A DNA stretch of 64,000 nucleotides from Variovorax sp. J22G73. Lineage in GTDB: Bacteria; Pseudomonadota; Gammaproteobacteria; Burkholderiales; Burkholderiaceae_C. Position 1 is the stretch's first letter. Each line of letters begins with the position of its first letter. Below the pieces are notes generated by a model. It was not told where the DNA came from. It saw nothing but the letters and a program-made list of their open reading frames with translations, and searched no databases. Positions 43,924 through 52,812 of this stretch are shown here, piece after piece. Both the position numbers and the translations under genes were made by a program. The stretch covers positions 248,001 to 312,000 of the forward strand of contig NZ_JASZYK010000006.1 of assembly GCF_030317035.1 (NCBI RefSeq), in the 5' to 3' direction.

Positions 43924-45078
43924 GTGATCCTCCTTGCTGCAACCTGCGACTACAAGTTGGCTGGTCTTCCGAGGCCGGGCTTTCCGATTCTTCTAAACGG
44001 CGACATGACCAGTTGCTGGGAAGTCAACGAATTTCTCCGGTTCTATTTGCTTCGAGGACAAATCGGCTCGAAAAGGTCATGGGAGCCGATCGCTCGATCC
44101 CTGTACGACTACTTCGGCTTTCTCGAGGCGCATGACCTTGCCTGGAATGACATCGAGCGTGGTGAGCGCAAGAACTTGCTTGCTGCCTACCGAGACTACT
44201 CGTTCGAGACGGCGAAACTCGCCCGAAACACCATCCGACATCGGATGATCTATATATCCGAGTTCTACAAGTTCGCGGTACGCCAAGGGTGGATTGCCAA
44301 CCTGCCTTTTGGGTATGAGGAGCGCTACGTCGGTGGCGCGACCGCATTTCTCGGGCATGTGGCTGGGAACGGCGGGAAGGCGCAAGTCAACTCTGCGATG
44401 CCGCGCCGGCATCGATCGATCGTTAAGTTCTTGTCGCTTGATCAAGCTCGGTTGCTAGTCAACTCAGCGACCAATGTCCACCACGCCGCCATCATCCGCA
44501 CCGGATTGCTAACAGGCCTGCGGCGAGAAGAACTAGCAACCTTTCCATGCTCGTACGTATTCGCTCCAGACCTTTCTTCTGGCGGGGTGCCCAATGTATC
44601 CGTGACCCTCGACCCGACAGACGGCACCGGTATGCGAACAAAAGGGCAGAAGAAGAGAGTCATCTTGATGGGGCGCGAAGTAATGGCAGGGCTGCACAAG
44701 TATCTTTCGATACACCGTGGCGAGCGAGCGTCCCTGTCAACGGGGCAGCCGCAACAGCTCTTCCTCAATCGATACGGACAACCATATGCAGGCGATGGCA
44801 AAGGCATCGAAGCGATCATCCGCGACCTCGGGCGGAAGGTTGGTCTGCACACCCATCCGCACATGCTCCGCCATACCTACGCAACCCACACCTTGCACAC
44901 GCTTCAGCGACGATCGGCCAAGGACCGGCGCATTGAGCCGTTGGTCTTTCTGCAAAATCAGTTAGGCCATGCGTCGATCAATACCACGATGGTTTACCTC
45001 CATGTGAGCCACCAAGTTGCTGACGATGCAGCTTTGGCCTACGACGAAGAATTGAATTTTTGGGCGGAGCCCGCCTGA
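43924..45078 (+). CDS. Tyrosine recombinase 1 (TnpA-like)
   Basis: Site-specific recombinase of 384 residues. The N-terminal SAM-like DNA-binding domain (about residues 30-140) is followed by the catalytic domain with the first Arg in RTGLLTGLRREELATF, the HxxR box in HMLRHTYATHTL, and the LGHASINTTMVYLHV box giving the last His and the nucleophilic Tyr. All catalytic positions look intact. It starts at GTG 43924, 2 bp after the small primase-like gene, and its TGA overlaps the ATG of recombinase 2. It corresponds in size to TnpA of Tn554. Confidence 0.9.
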   Translation: MILLAATCDYKLAGLPRPGFPILLNGDMTSCWEVNEFLRFYLLRGQIGSKRSWEPIARSLYDYFGFLEAHDLAWNDIERGERKNLLAAYRDYSFETAKLARNTIRHRMIYISEFYKFAVRQGWIANLPFGYEERYVGGATAFLGHVAGNGGKAQVNSAMPRRHRSIVKFLSLDQARLLVNSATNVHHAAIIRTGLLTGLRREELATFPCSYVFAPDLSSGGVPNVSVTLDPTDGTGMRTKGQKKRVILMGREVMAGLHKYLSIHRGERASLSTGQPQQLFLNRYGQPYAGDGKGIEAIIRDLGRKVGLHTHPHMLRHTYATHTLHTLQRRSAKDRRIEPLVFLQNQLGHASINTTMVYLHVSHQVADDAALAYDEELNFWAEPA

Positions 45079-46765
45079 TGGCCGCGACGCGCAAGGTCTT
45101 CATCAGAACCGATCTTTCAATCCCGGTCGTCGAACACATTCAGCCTAAAGCTGACGCGACTGGATCGCTTGCCGCGATCTCGCCGTCTAACACTATCGTG
45201 AGGTTCGGCAAGGCGATCGCTAAGAGAAGCTTCGATTTTTCACCTTGGTACGGAGTGGGAATCGACCAGATCACGTACGCGTATCAAATGCAGATAGAGC
45301 GGTTCCTGGCAAAGCAGGATCTTGAACTGGCCCCCTCCACGGTTGCTTCCTACTGCCACGGGGGAGGAAGGCAACTGTTGGACTATCTCGTCCTGCGCAG
45401 TGCAGCATTGCAACGGGACCTGACCTTGGGAGACGTCGACAGAGAACTCATTGACGGGTTTCTGAGTTCCTTCGATGGCGAAGACTGCAGCATGTCGACG
45501 AAAGCCAATCGGTACCAAGCCGTCAAGGCGGTGCTCAAGAGCCTTTGCAAGCGGGGGTTTATCGTCGAGGTTCACGCCGGAGATGACGCCACTTTTCCCT
45601 CTAATCCCTTCCCGGGCAAGGACAAGTCTCACAAAGGAGCAGCGCCCCTTGGAACCGCAGAGCGGAAGGCGTTCTCCACCGCCCTCCGACAGGCTGTTGT
45701 GCCGCTGTTTGAAAAGGATGTAGAACCAACCGCCGATCTTCTTGCCTATGCACTGTTTGTCATCGCGCTCCATACAGGACGGAATACGACGCCCCTGCTA
45801 GAGATGAGCCGCGACTGTCTGCGCGCACATCCAAAGGTCGATACCGTGTTCTTGGTCCTTTTTAAGCGGAGAGGACACTCTACCCATAAGGCGGCGCTTC
45901 GGAACGGGCCGGAGACACTGGAGTCAGTGCCTACGCTGCGACCGACTGTGGCTCAGTTAGTTCGCAGACTCATCGAGCTATCCGCTCGATTGCAGAGCGC
46001 CGCGCCGAAGGAGTTCAGTGATCGCGTGTTTCTGTTTCGGACCCAGAGAGCAGGGCGCGGAGGCGGCTCGGCTGGTGACGTATCGGCGCTAAGCGAGGCA
46101 CGCTGTTCGTGGCAATACGAAAACTGGTCGAGCGCTTTGATCTGAAGGACAGCGACGGTAAGCCGCTTCTCGTCAACGTGAGTCGTCTTCGAAAGACTTT
46201 CATCAATCGCGTGTACGAGATCCTTGACGGCGATCTGATCGGTACTGCAGCCGCCGCAGGCAACACCGTGCATGTGACTGGAGTGAGCTATCTACGCCCG
46301 GGAGAGAGCGCCGCGAGCAACTGGCGGTTTCTTGGCCTGGCATTGACTCAAGAATTGCTGACAAACACTCTCGGGGCCACGGAGCGTACGCCCACTGGCC
46401 GATGTTCCGACGTTCACGCAGGAGATTTCGCACCCAAGAACAAGACTGAGGTCTGTATGAGCTTCTTGAATTGCGTCCGCTGCCGAAACTTCGTAGTTAC
46501 AGCCGATGACCTCTACCGCTTGTTCAGCTTCTATTGGAGGATCTTGTCCGAACGGGCTCGTATGGACGCGCGCCGGTGGCAGAAGCAACTCGCCCACATC
46601 GCTCGGTTGATTGAGCGGGACATCGTTGAGTCGGGTGTGCAACGCGGCATCTTCAAACAAGCGCTTGTAGATCGCGAGCGAGAGCGAGCGCGCCAAGACC
46701 CGCACCCATTCTGGCGCGGCGAAGAGGTAATTGCTGACCTCGGCTCTATCGCGGAGAGATCATGA
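45078..46765 (+). pseudogene. Tyrosine recombinase 2, frameshifted
   Basis: A coding region of about 562 residues in two frames. The first frame (45078-46145) carries the N-terminal domain and the first catalytic Arg in HTGRNTTPLLEMSRD. Homologous sequence then continues in the -1 frame (reopening after 46078 and reading through FVAIRKLVERFDLK) with SRLRKTFINRVYE and HVTGVSYLRP, the remaining catalytic boxes, to 46765. The switch falls at about 46079-46090, with no obvious slippery heptamer. It may be a true inactivating indel, a sequencing error or an unusual programmed shift. A GTG at 46109 could start the second half independently. Confidence 0.8.
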
Positions 46766-48672
46766 AGGCACAACAGGTACCGACAAGAGACGTGGAAGCA
46801 CACCTTGCGGAGCAGCCATCCGATGTCCGCTCCGTTCAAGACGGGGCGGAACGACATGCACTTGCGGTCTCCCTGCGGCGCGTCAACGGAGACTTGGTGC
46901 CGGTGAGCGTCTATGGAGATGCGATCTGGTGGCTGACTGGCAACACCACCAACACTGCGAAATCGCACTCGAAAATCGACTTCGGTATCGCGCCAGCGAG
47001 CATCCGGGAGACTGCGAAGGCGATGATGTACCGCTACCAGCGCCGTGGTATCCGTGGGCAGCGCAGACCAGGCGCCGCAACGATGGTAGCCACGTTCAAC
47101 GACATGGTTCCGTTTTTTCGATACTTGGCTGGCCTAGGCATCGCTAACCTTGCAAAGGCTACTCCGATGGTCTGCCTAGCCTATGTTCAGGCCTCGCGGG
47201 ACCACAATCCAACGAGAGGACCAAGGAAGCCGGGGGCCGACCCGGAAATGCGACGGCTGTCGGCGGGGAAGCTCTATAAGCGCCTAAAGGCCGTGGAGAT
47301 GATCTTCGAGTTGAGCCAGTACAGCGACGACGCGATGCTTCGGCATCCGTGGGAGGATTCGTCAGCAACCTTTTTATCCGGCGCATCCAAAGGCGGTGTA
47401 GCCAAAGGCGGACTGACGCCGTTGATGCCAGATGACGTTTTCACGATCCTGTTTCAGAAGGCTTGGGCAAAGGTACAGGATGCCCCGCGGCTACTTGATC
47501 TGCGTGACGAAATGGAGCAGTTCGACCAGCGATCGGACGTATCGCCTAAGTACCACGCGCAACTCAAGACTAAGCGGCTTAGGACTGCAGGGCTGAGCGG
47601 GTATCGCGAACTGAAAAAGCTGCTCGTCGACATCAGGGTTGCCTGCTACATCGTAGTGGCTAGCTTGAGCGGTTGTCGAGCCCACGAGATGGCAAACATT
47701 CAGGGTAAAAACTACCACAGCACTGAAGTCGACGGGGAGCGCTATTGGTGGTTGCGATCGGTGTCCTCTAAGACTTTCGAGGGCAAGACTGAGTGGATGG
47801 TGCCGGAAGCCGCCATCGAAGCACTTCAAGTCATGGATAGGTGGTCCGAGCCATATCAGCGCCTTCTGAGAAAGGAAGTCGAAGGCTACCGTGCCTCGGA
47901 TCCCGCCGACATTCGAATCGCCGAGGCCCAGGCCCATCTGGGAGCAGTGTTCGTTGGCACAGATTTGAAGAAGGGCAACATCGTTCGAACCTTGTCAGTG
48001 CAGCAGATGAACGAGAATCTCAAGGACTTTGCGGCGGAATGCAAGGTTGACTGGGTTCTCGCGACCCACCAGTTTCGACGGAAGTTTGCAAACTACGCCG
48101 CTCGGAGCAGGTTCGGAGACCTTCGCTATCTCCGAGAGCACTTCAAGCACTGGTCCATGGACATGACTCTTGGATACGCCCTTAATGAGTCCCAGGAAAT
48201 GCAGCTCTACCTAGAGATCCAAGATGAATTCGATGAATTCCGGATCGAGACCGTGTCTTCTTGGTTAAACGAAAACGAACCTCTCGCCGGAGGATATGGG
48301 CGGAGCTTGGTTGCGTGGCGGTCCAAGGGAGAGAACATCTCTTTGTTTAAGTCGCGTGCTGCGATGGTTAAGTCGATTGCACTGAGCACGCCTCTTCGCA
48401 GCAACGGCCATGCCTGGTGCACCGCTGCCGACAGCATGTGCGTAGGGAACGATCTTGATCGAACCAGATGTGGCGATGGATGCGACAACGCCGTCGTCGG
48501 TCGGCGTCATGAGAAAATTTATCGTGGTCTCTATGACCACTTGAAAGAGCTCGAGGATTTGCAGGACATCGGGCCGGGTGGGCGCGCTCGAGTCGCCCGC
48601 GATCTAGGTCGTTGCGCGACAGTTCTCGCGCAGCTTGGCGTCGAGGCGAGTGCTGCACATGGCCACCCGTAA
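46762..48672 (+). CDS. Tyrosine recombinase 3 (TnpB-like)
   Basis: Large recombinase of 636 residues, similar in size to Tn554 TnpB. The catalytic domain shows the first Arg in LSGCRAHEMANIQGKNY, the HxxR-type box ATHQFRRKFANYAARS, and HFKHWSMDMTLGYALNE with the last His/Trp and the Tyr nucleophile. A C-terminal Cys cluster (CTAADSMCVGN and RCGDGCDNAVVGRRH, about residues 552-580) may bind zinc. The ATG overlaps the recombinase 2 stop by four bases, and the C-terminus overlaps the next gene by 14 bp, a tightly coupled operon. Confidence 0.9.
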   Translation: MKAQQVPTRDVEAHLAEQPSDVRSVQDGAERHALAVSLRRVNGDLVPVSVYGDAIWWLTGNTTNTAKSHSKIDFGIAPASIRETAKAMMYRYQRRGIRGQRRPGAATMVATFNDMVPFFRYLAGLGIANLAKATPMVCLAYVQASRDHNPTRGPRKPGADPEMRRLSAGKLYKRLKAVEMIFELSQYSDDAMLRHPWEDSSATFLSGASKGGVAKGGLTPLMPDDVFTILFQKAWAKVQDAPRLLDLRDEMEQFDQRSDVSPKYHAQLKTKRLRTAGLSGYRELKKLLVDIRVACYIVVASLSGCRAHEMANIQGKNYHSTEVDGERYWWLRSVSSKTFEGKTEWMVPEAAIEALQVMDRWSEPYQRLLRKEVEGYRASDPADIRIAEAQAHLGAVFVGTDLKKGNIVRTLSVQQMNENLKDFAAECKVDWVLATHQFRRKFANYAARSRFGDLRYLREHFKHWSMDMTLGYALNESQEMQLYLEIQDEFDEFRIETVSSWLNENEPLAGGYGRSLVAWRSKGENISLFKSRAAMVKSIALSTPLRSNGHAWCTAADSMCVGNDLDRTRCGDGCDNAVVGRRHEKIYRGLYDHLKELEDLQDIGPGGRARVARDLGRCATVLAQLGVEASAAHGHP

Positions 48673-49063
48673 AACTGCTGACGTTCGTGAGAAGGAGTTG
48701 CGGCTCGCCATCTGGCGCATCGAGCGCGGGCGATCCCATACCAAGGCAACCGAACTGACGATCTCATCTGTTGCTCGCGAGGCAGGCGTCACAGCAGCTT
48801 TGATCCATAACCACTACCCAACAGTCGCCGAGGCCGTTCGGCTCAAACAGGGCGCCTCCAGTCGCAAACAACGCGATGCCAAACATGCCGAGCTAGCTGA
48901 GGAGCGCAACACCAATTCTGAGCTCCGTCGGCAGCTTGAGGAGGCACGGTCGCAACTGGCTCGGCTAGCGACAATTAACGAGATGCTGCTTGTGGATAAC
49001 GCCGCTCTTCGAGCTGGTCAGAACACCGGCAACGTGGTGAGCATCGACGGTCGGAGGCGTTAG
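48659..49063 (+). CDS. TnpC/DUF6262-like accessory protein
   Basis: Protein of 134 residues with a helix-turn-helix N-terminal half (LTISSVAREAGVTAALIHNHY, TetR-like) and a long coiled coil (about residues 75-120, rich in Glu/Arg/Leu). Size, order and architecture match TnpC of Tn554, which influences the orientation and frequency of transposition but is not a recombinase. It overlaps recombinase 3 by 14 bp and is the last gene of the element. The right junction with comM is about 65 bp downstream. Confidence 0.82.
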   Translation: MATRKTADVREKELRLAIWRIERGRSHTKATELTISSVAREAGVTAALIHNHYPTVAEAVRLKQGASSRKQRDAKHAELAEERNTNSELRRQLEEARSQLARLATINEMLLVDNAALRAGQNTGNVVSIDGRRR

Positions 49064-49128
49064 CTGCCAGAAAAACGTTGTATTTCAAGAACATTTCGCC
49101 TCATAACTGTTAGTAACGCGCCAAAAGA

Positions 49129-49782
49129 TTTGACCTGCCGCTGGCCATGGGCATCCTCGCGGCCAGCGGGCAGATCGACAACGCGCGGCTGGCGGGCCAT
49201 GAATTTGCCGGCGAGCTCTCGCTGTCGGGCGAGCTGAGGCCCGTTCGCGGTGCACTGGCGATGGCGCTGGCGTTGCACACGCGCGGCGTGGCCACCCGTT
49301 TGGTGCTGCCCATGGACAGTGCACAGGAGGCCGCGCTGGTGCCCGGCGGCGAGGTGTACGGCGCCCGGCACCTGCTGGACGTGGTGCGGCAGTTCGTGGC
49401 CGACGCCGATGCGGCGGCGCAACTGCCTGACCCGACACCCGGCTCCGACGACGGCTGGGCACGCATCCAGCCCGCCCCGGGCGGCACGGCGCCGCGCTAC
49501 GCCGACCTGTGCGACGTCAAGGGCCACGTGGGCGCCAAGCGGGCACTCGAGATCGCGGCGGCCGGCGGCCACAGCCTGCTGATGATGGGCGAGCCCGGCT
49601 CGGGCAAGTCGATGCTCGCGCAGCGCTTCGCCGGCCTGCTGCCGGCCATGAGCATCGACGAGGCGCTGCAGAGCGCGGCCGTGGCCAGCCTGGGCGGGCG
49701 CTTCGGCACCGAGCGCTGGATGTGCCGGCCGACCTCGGCGCCGCACCACACCTCCAGCGCGGTGGCGCTGGTGGGCGGCGGT
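49129..49782 (+). pseudogene. comM: comM middle fragment, interrupted again
   Basis: The comM frame resumes with FDLPLAMGILAASGQI, continues through the Walker A box GEPGSGKSM and the segment SAPHHTSSAVALVGGG, and is then cut at about 49782. Intact ComM continues from LVGGG into a Pro/Gly-rich loop, the Walker B and the C-terminal half, none of which is in the window. Together the two fragments give about 299 codons out of an expected 500 or so. The joined sequence across the first insertion keeps the frame. Confidence 0.9.
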
Positions 49783-49816
49783 GTAAGCGCGGTCGGAAAA
49801 TGAGAACGGATTTAAA

Positions 49817-49860
49817 TAGGCGCGAATGAGCGCCCTCATCGGTATTTAGGCGCGAATGGG
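49817..49860. repeat. Direct repeats at the island end (candidate TnsB sites)
   Basis: TAGGCGCGAATGAG at 49817-49830 and TAGGCGCGAATGGG at 49847-49860 differ at one base and start exactly 30 bp apart, within 80 bp of the comM junction. Tn7-like ends carry several TnsB-binding repeats in this position. No clear third copy was found in the following 150 bp. Confidence 0.7.
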
Positions 49861-50055
49861 CAATACGAGGCCTCCCAATGGCGGCATGGGTCAGCTGTTC
49901 CAGGGAAAGCGCCGGCGATCAGAGAGAGGCAACGCTTAAAACGGCCGGCAGGTAACGCAGACCTCGTATAAATGCGGTTCAAGCGAGCTCAAGCCGATTC
50001 TGGATTGAACGGCAGTGCCCACTACACTTCTGCTAGATAAAAAGGGAGGCGAAGC

Positions 50056-51120
50056 ATGGATACGTCCGCATCACCGTCAGTCGCGACTGACCCTGAGGCT
50101 GCGAGCGACGAAGCCGTCCTTTCCAGTTGCGAAGGAGCGCTCGACGAAACAATCGAGAGACTGTTGGCCTACATCGAGAATTCCGGTTCATGGATGGAAA
50201 CGGTGCTGCTCACGATGGGGTTCTACCTGCTGTCGGTAGCGGTCAAGGCGCCAGAAGAGTTCGAAATTCTCGGCGTCAAGATCAACGTGGTCGGCGACTA
50301 TCGCGAGGTTTTTCTTTTCCTGATCGGCCTCGTGTTGGTTTCCAGACTGGTGCAGGGTTGGGTGATGTGGAAAGTACATGTCGCCCGTATCGACCTCAGT
50401 TTTACCCACGTCAGCTCAAAGCTTCAAGCTGCCAAAAATCTGCTGATTCGCAAAGCAAATGAGAACCTGAGGCTTGCAGAAAAGCTCCATAGGGAGAACG
50501 CCAGCGAAAGTCAATTGCCCGATCCCGATAAACTTTTCGCAGACAACGACATGCACCCGCTGATGGACGCTGCTAGCGCCTCCCGAGGGATCCCACTGAC
50601 CGCTGAGACCTTTCGCGAAGCTTTTGCGGACCAGATCCTCTCGCACCGCAATGATCTCGTGGCACGCCAACTGGATGATCGCTATCCGATCGACGAATGG
50701 AATCGTGCGCAAGAGGCCGCTATCGCCGAATCTTGGGCGAACCATGCCCATCGTTTCGCACCGCAGGTCGTAGTGTCTGTTTTCGATGAGCGCGAAGAGG
50801 CCACGACAACTATCTCCGCCGACAAAAACTCCGAGTTCACGCGCGCGCAGGAAGTTGCGAAAAGGATAGCGCTCGCGAAAGCTCGGGAAACTGCGTTCAC
50901 CGAACTCAGAACGGCGATGAGTACGCGATCCTCCGCATATGAGGGCCGGCTGGATGCATCTTCAAAGCGACTTCGCTCCCTCACCACCCAAAGCGAGGCA
51001 TTCCTCGGCAAAGTGAATTTCTATCGCCGGATGGCTAAATTTGGCCATATTTTTCACTTGGTACTCCCCACACTCGCAGCCTTTTCAGCTGCGGTGGCGG
51101 TGGTGTTCCACCGCTTTTGA
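50056..51120 (+). CDS. Membrane protein with coiled-coil region, island cargo
   Basis: Protein of 354 residues from ATG 50056, preceded by a strong GGGAGGCGAAGC ribosome site. Two membrane segments lie at about residues 45-65 and 83-105, a long cytoplasmic helical region with coiled-coil character spans about 115-330, and a third membrane segment is at the C-terminus (332-352). No catalytic motif is seen. It is the first gene after the island end. The layout recalls membrane components of phage-defence systems, but that is only a resemblance and I recognise no family. Confidence 0.75.
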   Translation: MDTSASPSVATDPEAASDEAVLSSCEGALDETIERLLAYIENSGSWMETVLLTMGFYLLSVAVKAPEEFEILGVKINVVGDYREVFLFLIGLVLVSRLVQGWVMWKVHVARIDLSFTHVSSKLQAAKNLLIRKANENLRLAEKLHRENASESQLPDPDKLFADNDMHPLMDAASASRGIPLTAETFREAFADQILSHRNDLVARQLDDRYPIDEWNRAQEAAIAESWANHAHRFAPQVVVSVFDEREEATTTISADKNSEFTRAQEVAKRIALAKARETAFTELRTAMSTRSSAYEGRLDASSKRLRSLTTQSEAFLGKVNFYRRMAKFGHIFHLVLPTLAAFSAAVAVVFHRF

Positions 51121-51390
51121 ACAGGCACCGCCTAGCCGCAAAGGGGCCATCAATCATCAATCCGATGCGAGCTACATGGGCCCGCGCCATCTGCCTTGAA
51201 TCCACGGCGCTGCCACCGTAACGTTGCCGCAATGCCGCGCGCGGTGCTTGAGGGCAGTTTCAAGAGAAGGGAGTCAATGGCGAAACCCTACAACGGGTTC
51301 AACCGGGAACTCGTGCTGGTGCAGCACTGGTGTCGCGAGCCATCGGGCACGCACCGCCCCCGATGAGAGTCCTTTTGCTAGGCTCGACCC

Positions 51391-52053
51391 ATGACCGCAC
51401 AAACACCTGAATCCAAAGCTGAACTCGAAATGCCATCCGAAGTCGCGATGGCGCGCGTCGCAGCGCTGTTCGGCGGAATCGAAGCGGTAGTCAGGGCGAG
51501 CGAGCAGCGACGGTCCGAGTTCATGGCGGTGTGGGATCAGGATTCCGCCGTTCTGGGCCGCGTCCTCCACGCGCATCTCGTCGTTGAGTACTTCTTGACT
51601 GCATACCTGAAGCACATTCACTCAACGCTCGATCTAGACCGGCTTCGGCTGCGGTACGAGCAGAAGGTGGGGATGCTCCCGGGCAGCAGCACACTGCTGG
51701 GCACCATGAAGCCCGGACTGGGTGCCCTGGGCTCGATTCGGAATCGCATAGCTCATGTGCGACAGGTGCAAATTTCCAAGAACGACGTGCAAGCGATCGT
51801 CAATGTGAAGTTCTATGCCGAACTCATGCGCGCCAGCGATGGAATCGACTTCTCCAATGCTGAGCCGCTCGACGTCGTATTGAACTTCGCGCAGTGGGCG
51901 GCAAGCACGCTGCATTCAGGGACCGATCCGGCCAATGCCAAATGGACGGCCGCTTTTGATCCCGAGGTACCGGTGCCCGGCTTCGAGGCCTTTTTGCCGA
52001 AACACCCAATGGAAGGTTTCGCAGGAGTCGGCCGCCCCAGCATGTACGGCTGA
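51391..52053 (+). CDS. HEPN-like protein with RNxxxH motif
   Basis: Mostly helical protein of 220 residues. An early helix carries a conserved-looking acidic position (AHLVVEYFLTAYLKH), and the segment SIRNRIAHVRQ holds R117-N118-x3-H122, the RN-x3-H signature of HEPN-type RNases and related HEPN domains such as DUF4145. HEPN proteins are frequent toxins or effectors in anti-phage systems. No partner nucleotidyltransferase is adjacent. The N-terminus before about residue 20 is Glu/Ser-rich. The assignment rests on the motif and helix pattern alone. Confidence 0.7.
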   Translation: MTAQTPESKAELEMPSEVAMARVAALFGGIEAVVRASEQRRSEFMAVWDQDSAVLGRVLHAHLVVEYFLTAYLKHIHSTLDLDRLRLRYEQKVGMLPGSSTLLGTMKPGLGALGSIRNRIAHVRQVQISKNDVQAIVNVKFYAELMRASDGIDFSNAEPLDVVLNFAQWAASTLHSGTDPANAKWTAAFDPEVPVPGFEAFLPKHPMEGFAGVGRPSMYG

Positions 52054-52236
52054 CTTGCGCAACTCGAGCTGGCACGATGTCAGCAGTCCGCGCGGTGTCG
52101 ATGCCATCCCCATTCCCTGCCCACCCTCGCCAGTTCTCGTGGGGAAAGTCGGGGTAGGAGCGCGTGGCGCAAGGGGTCACGCCAGTCTTCGGATCTGTCT
52201 CAGGCTTGTTGATAAGGATCGTGCGCGCATCCGCCG

Positions 52237-52722
52237 TCAAATTGGCCGACCATCCATACGGTAGATTCCTTGGATTGCTTCGGGTCCGATTGGGCCTTCA
52301 TGCTTGCAGTAGCCGATCAACAGTGACCGATGCAGCGCTATTTTTGCGTCGACTGGAAGGATTCTTGAGGCGAATAAATTTTCGTCCGCAGACAGATGGG
52401 CCAAGGGGACGTGGACCAAGACCGCAATCCCGACACCTCCATATGCATGCGTTGCACGCTCAGCATAGAACCGGTCTGCACGTGCGGCTAGGTACACGTC
52501 ATCCGGACTCGTCACAAGGTTGTCGAGGATGGGCTGGGTACCAGAATTGCGCGGCTTAAGTCCCTCCGAACGGATGGCCTCCAAGAAAGATGAAGAGGTC
52601 AAGTGAACCAGCGCGGCGTGGGTGAAAGCGTTGAAATCTTGCAACGAATCGGGAACGCGTACAGATCGCCATCCCGAGGGCGGCAGCAGATCGCCAGGTT
52701 CAAAGCATGAGAGTAGTAGCAC
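52237..52722 (-). CDS. Small protein resembling ADP-ribosyltransferase fold
   Basis: Protein of 161 residues from a GTG at 52722. The segment LVHLTSSSFLEAIRSEGLKPRN (His40-x-Thr followed by a helix and the EGLKPR turn), then DDVYLAA, recalls the N-terminal pattern of ART-fold proteins such as RNA 2'-phosphotransferase and DarT-like or RES-type enzymes. A typical catalytic Glu is not obvious. It follows the large protein gene on the same strand with 90 bp between. The evidence is weak and no function is claimed. Confidence 0.6.
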   Translation of the reverse strand: MLLLSCFEPGDLLPPSGWRSVRVPDSLQDFNAFTHAALVHLTSSSFLEAIRSEGLKPRNSGTQPILDNLVTSPDDVYLAARADRFYAERATHAYGGVGIAVLVHVPLAHLSADENLFASRILPVDAKIALHRSLLIGYCKHEGPIGPEAIQGIYRMDGRPI

Positions 52723-52812
52723 TTTGAGGTCGCCCTTCTGTTATGCGCTGGTTTTTTGAAAGCGAACCTACGGGCCGCCTTACTGCGCTAAGACACGACG
52801 CTTGAACTCTCT

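Larger units (their letters stand above)
43527..49128 (+). mobile_element. Tn554/recombinase-trio-like integrative element in comM
   Basis: An insertion of about 5.6 kb with lower GC than the backbone and a single operon of five overlapping or abutting genes: a primase-finger-like small protein, three tyrosine recombinases and a TnpC-like protein. The two junctions share TTCG/TTTG at the comM crossover, and no target duplication is seen, as expected of tyrosine-recombinase integration. A CTGTTAG motif lies near both ends (43543-43549 and 49107-49113), and an AGGAT-TT-ATCCT inverted repeat lies at 43548-43559. No cargo beyond the integration genes is present. The exact ends are uncertain by a few bases. 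Confidence 0.82.

Noticed and set aside
43527..49128. A classical prophage or integron
   Set aside because: No phage structural genes, intI or attC-like cassettes are present. Three adjacent tyrosine recombinases with a TnpC-like protein point to a recombinase-trio or Tn554-like element.
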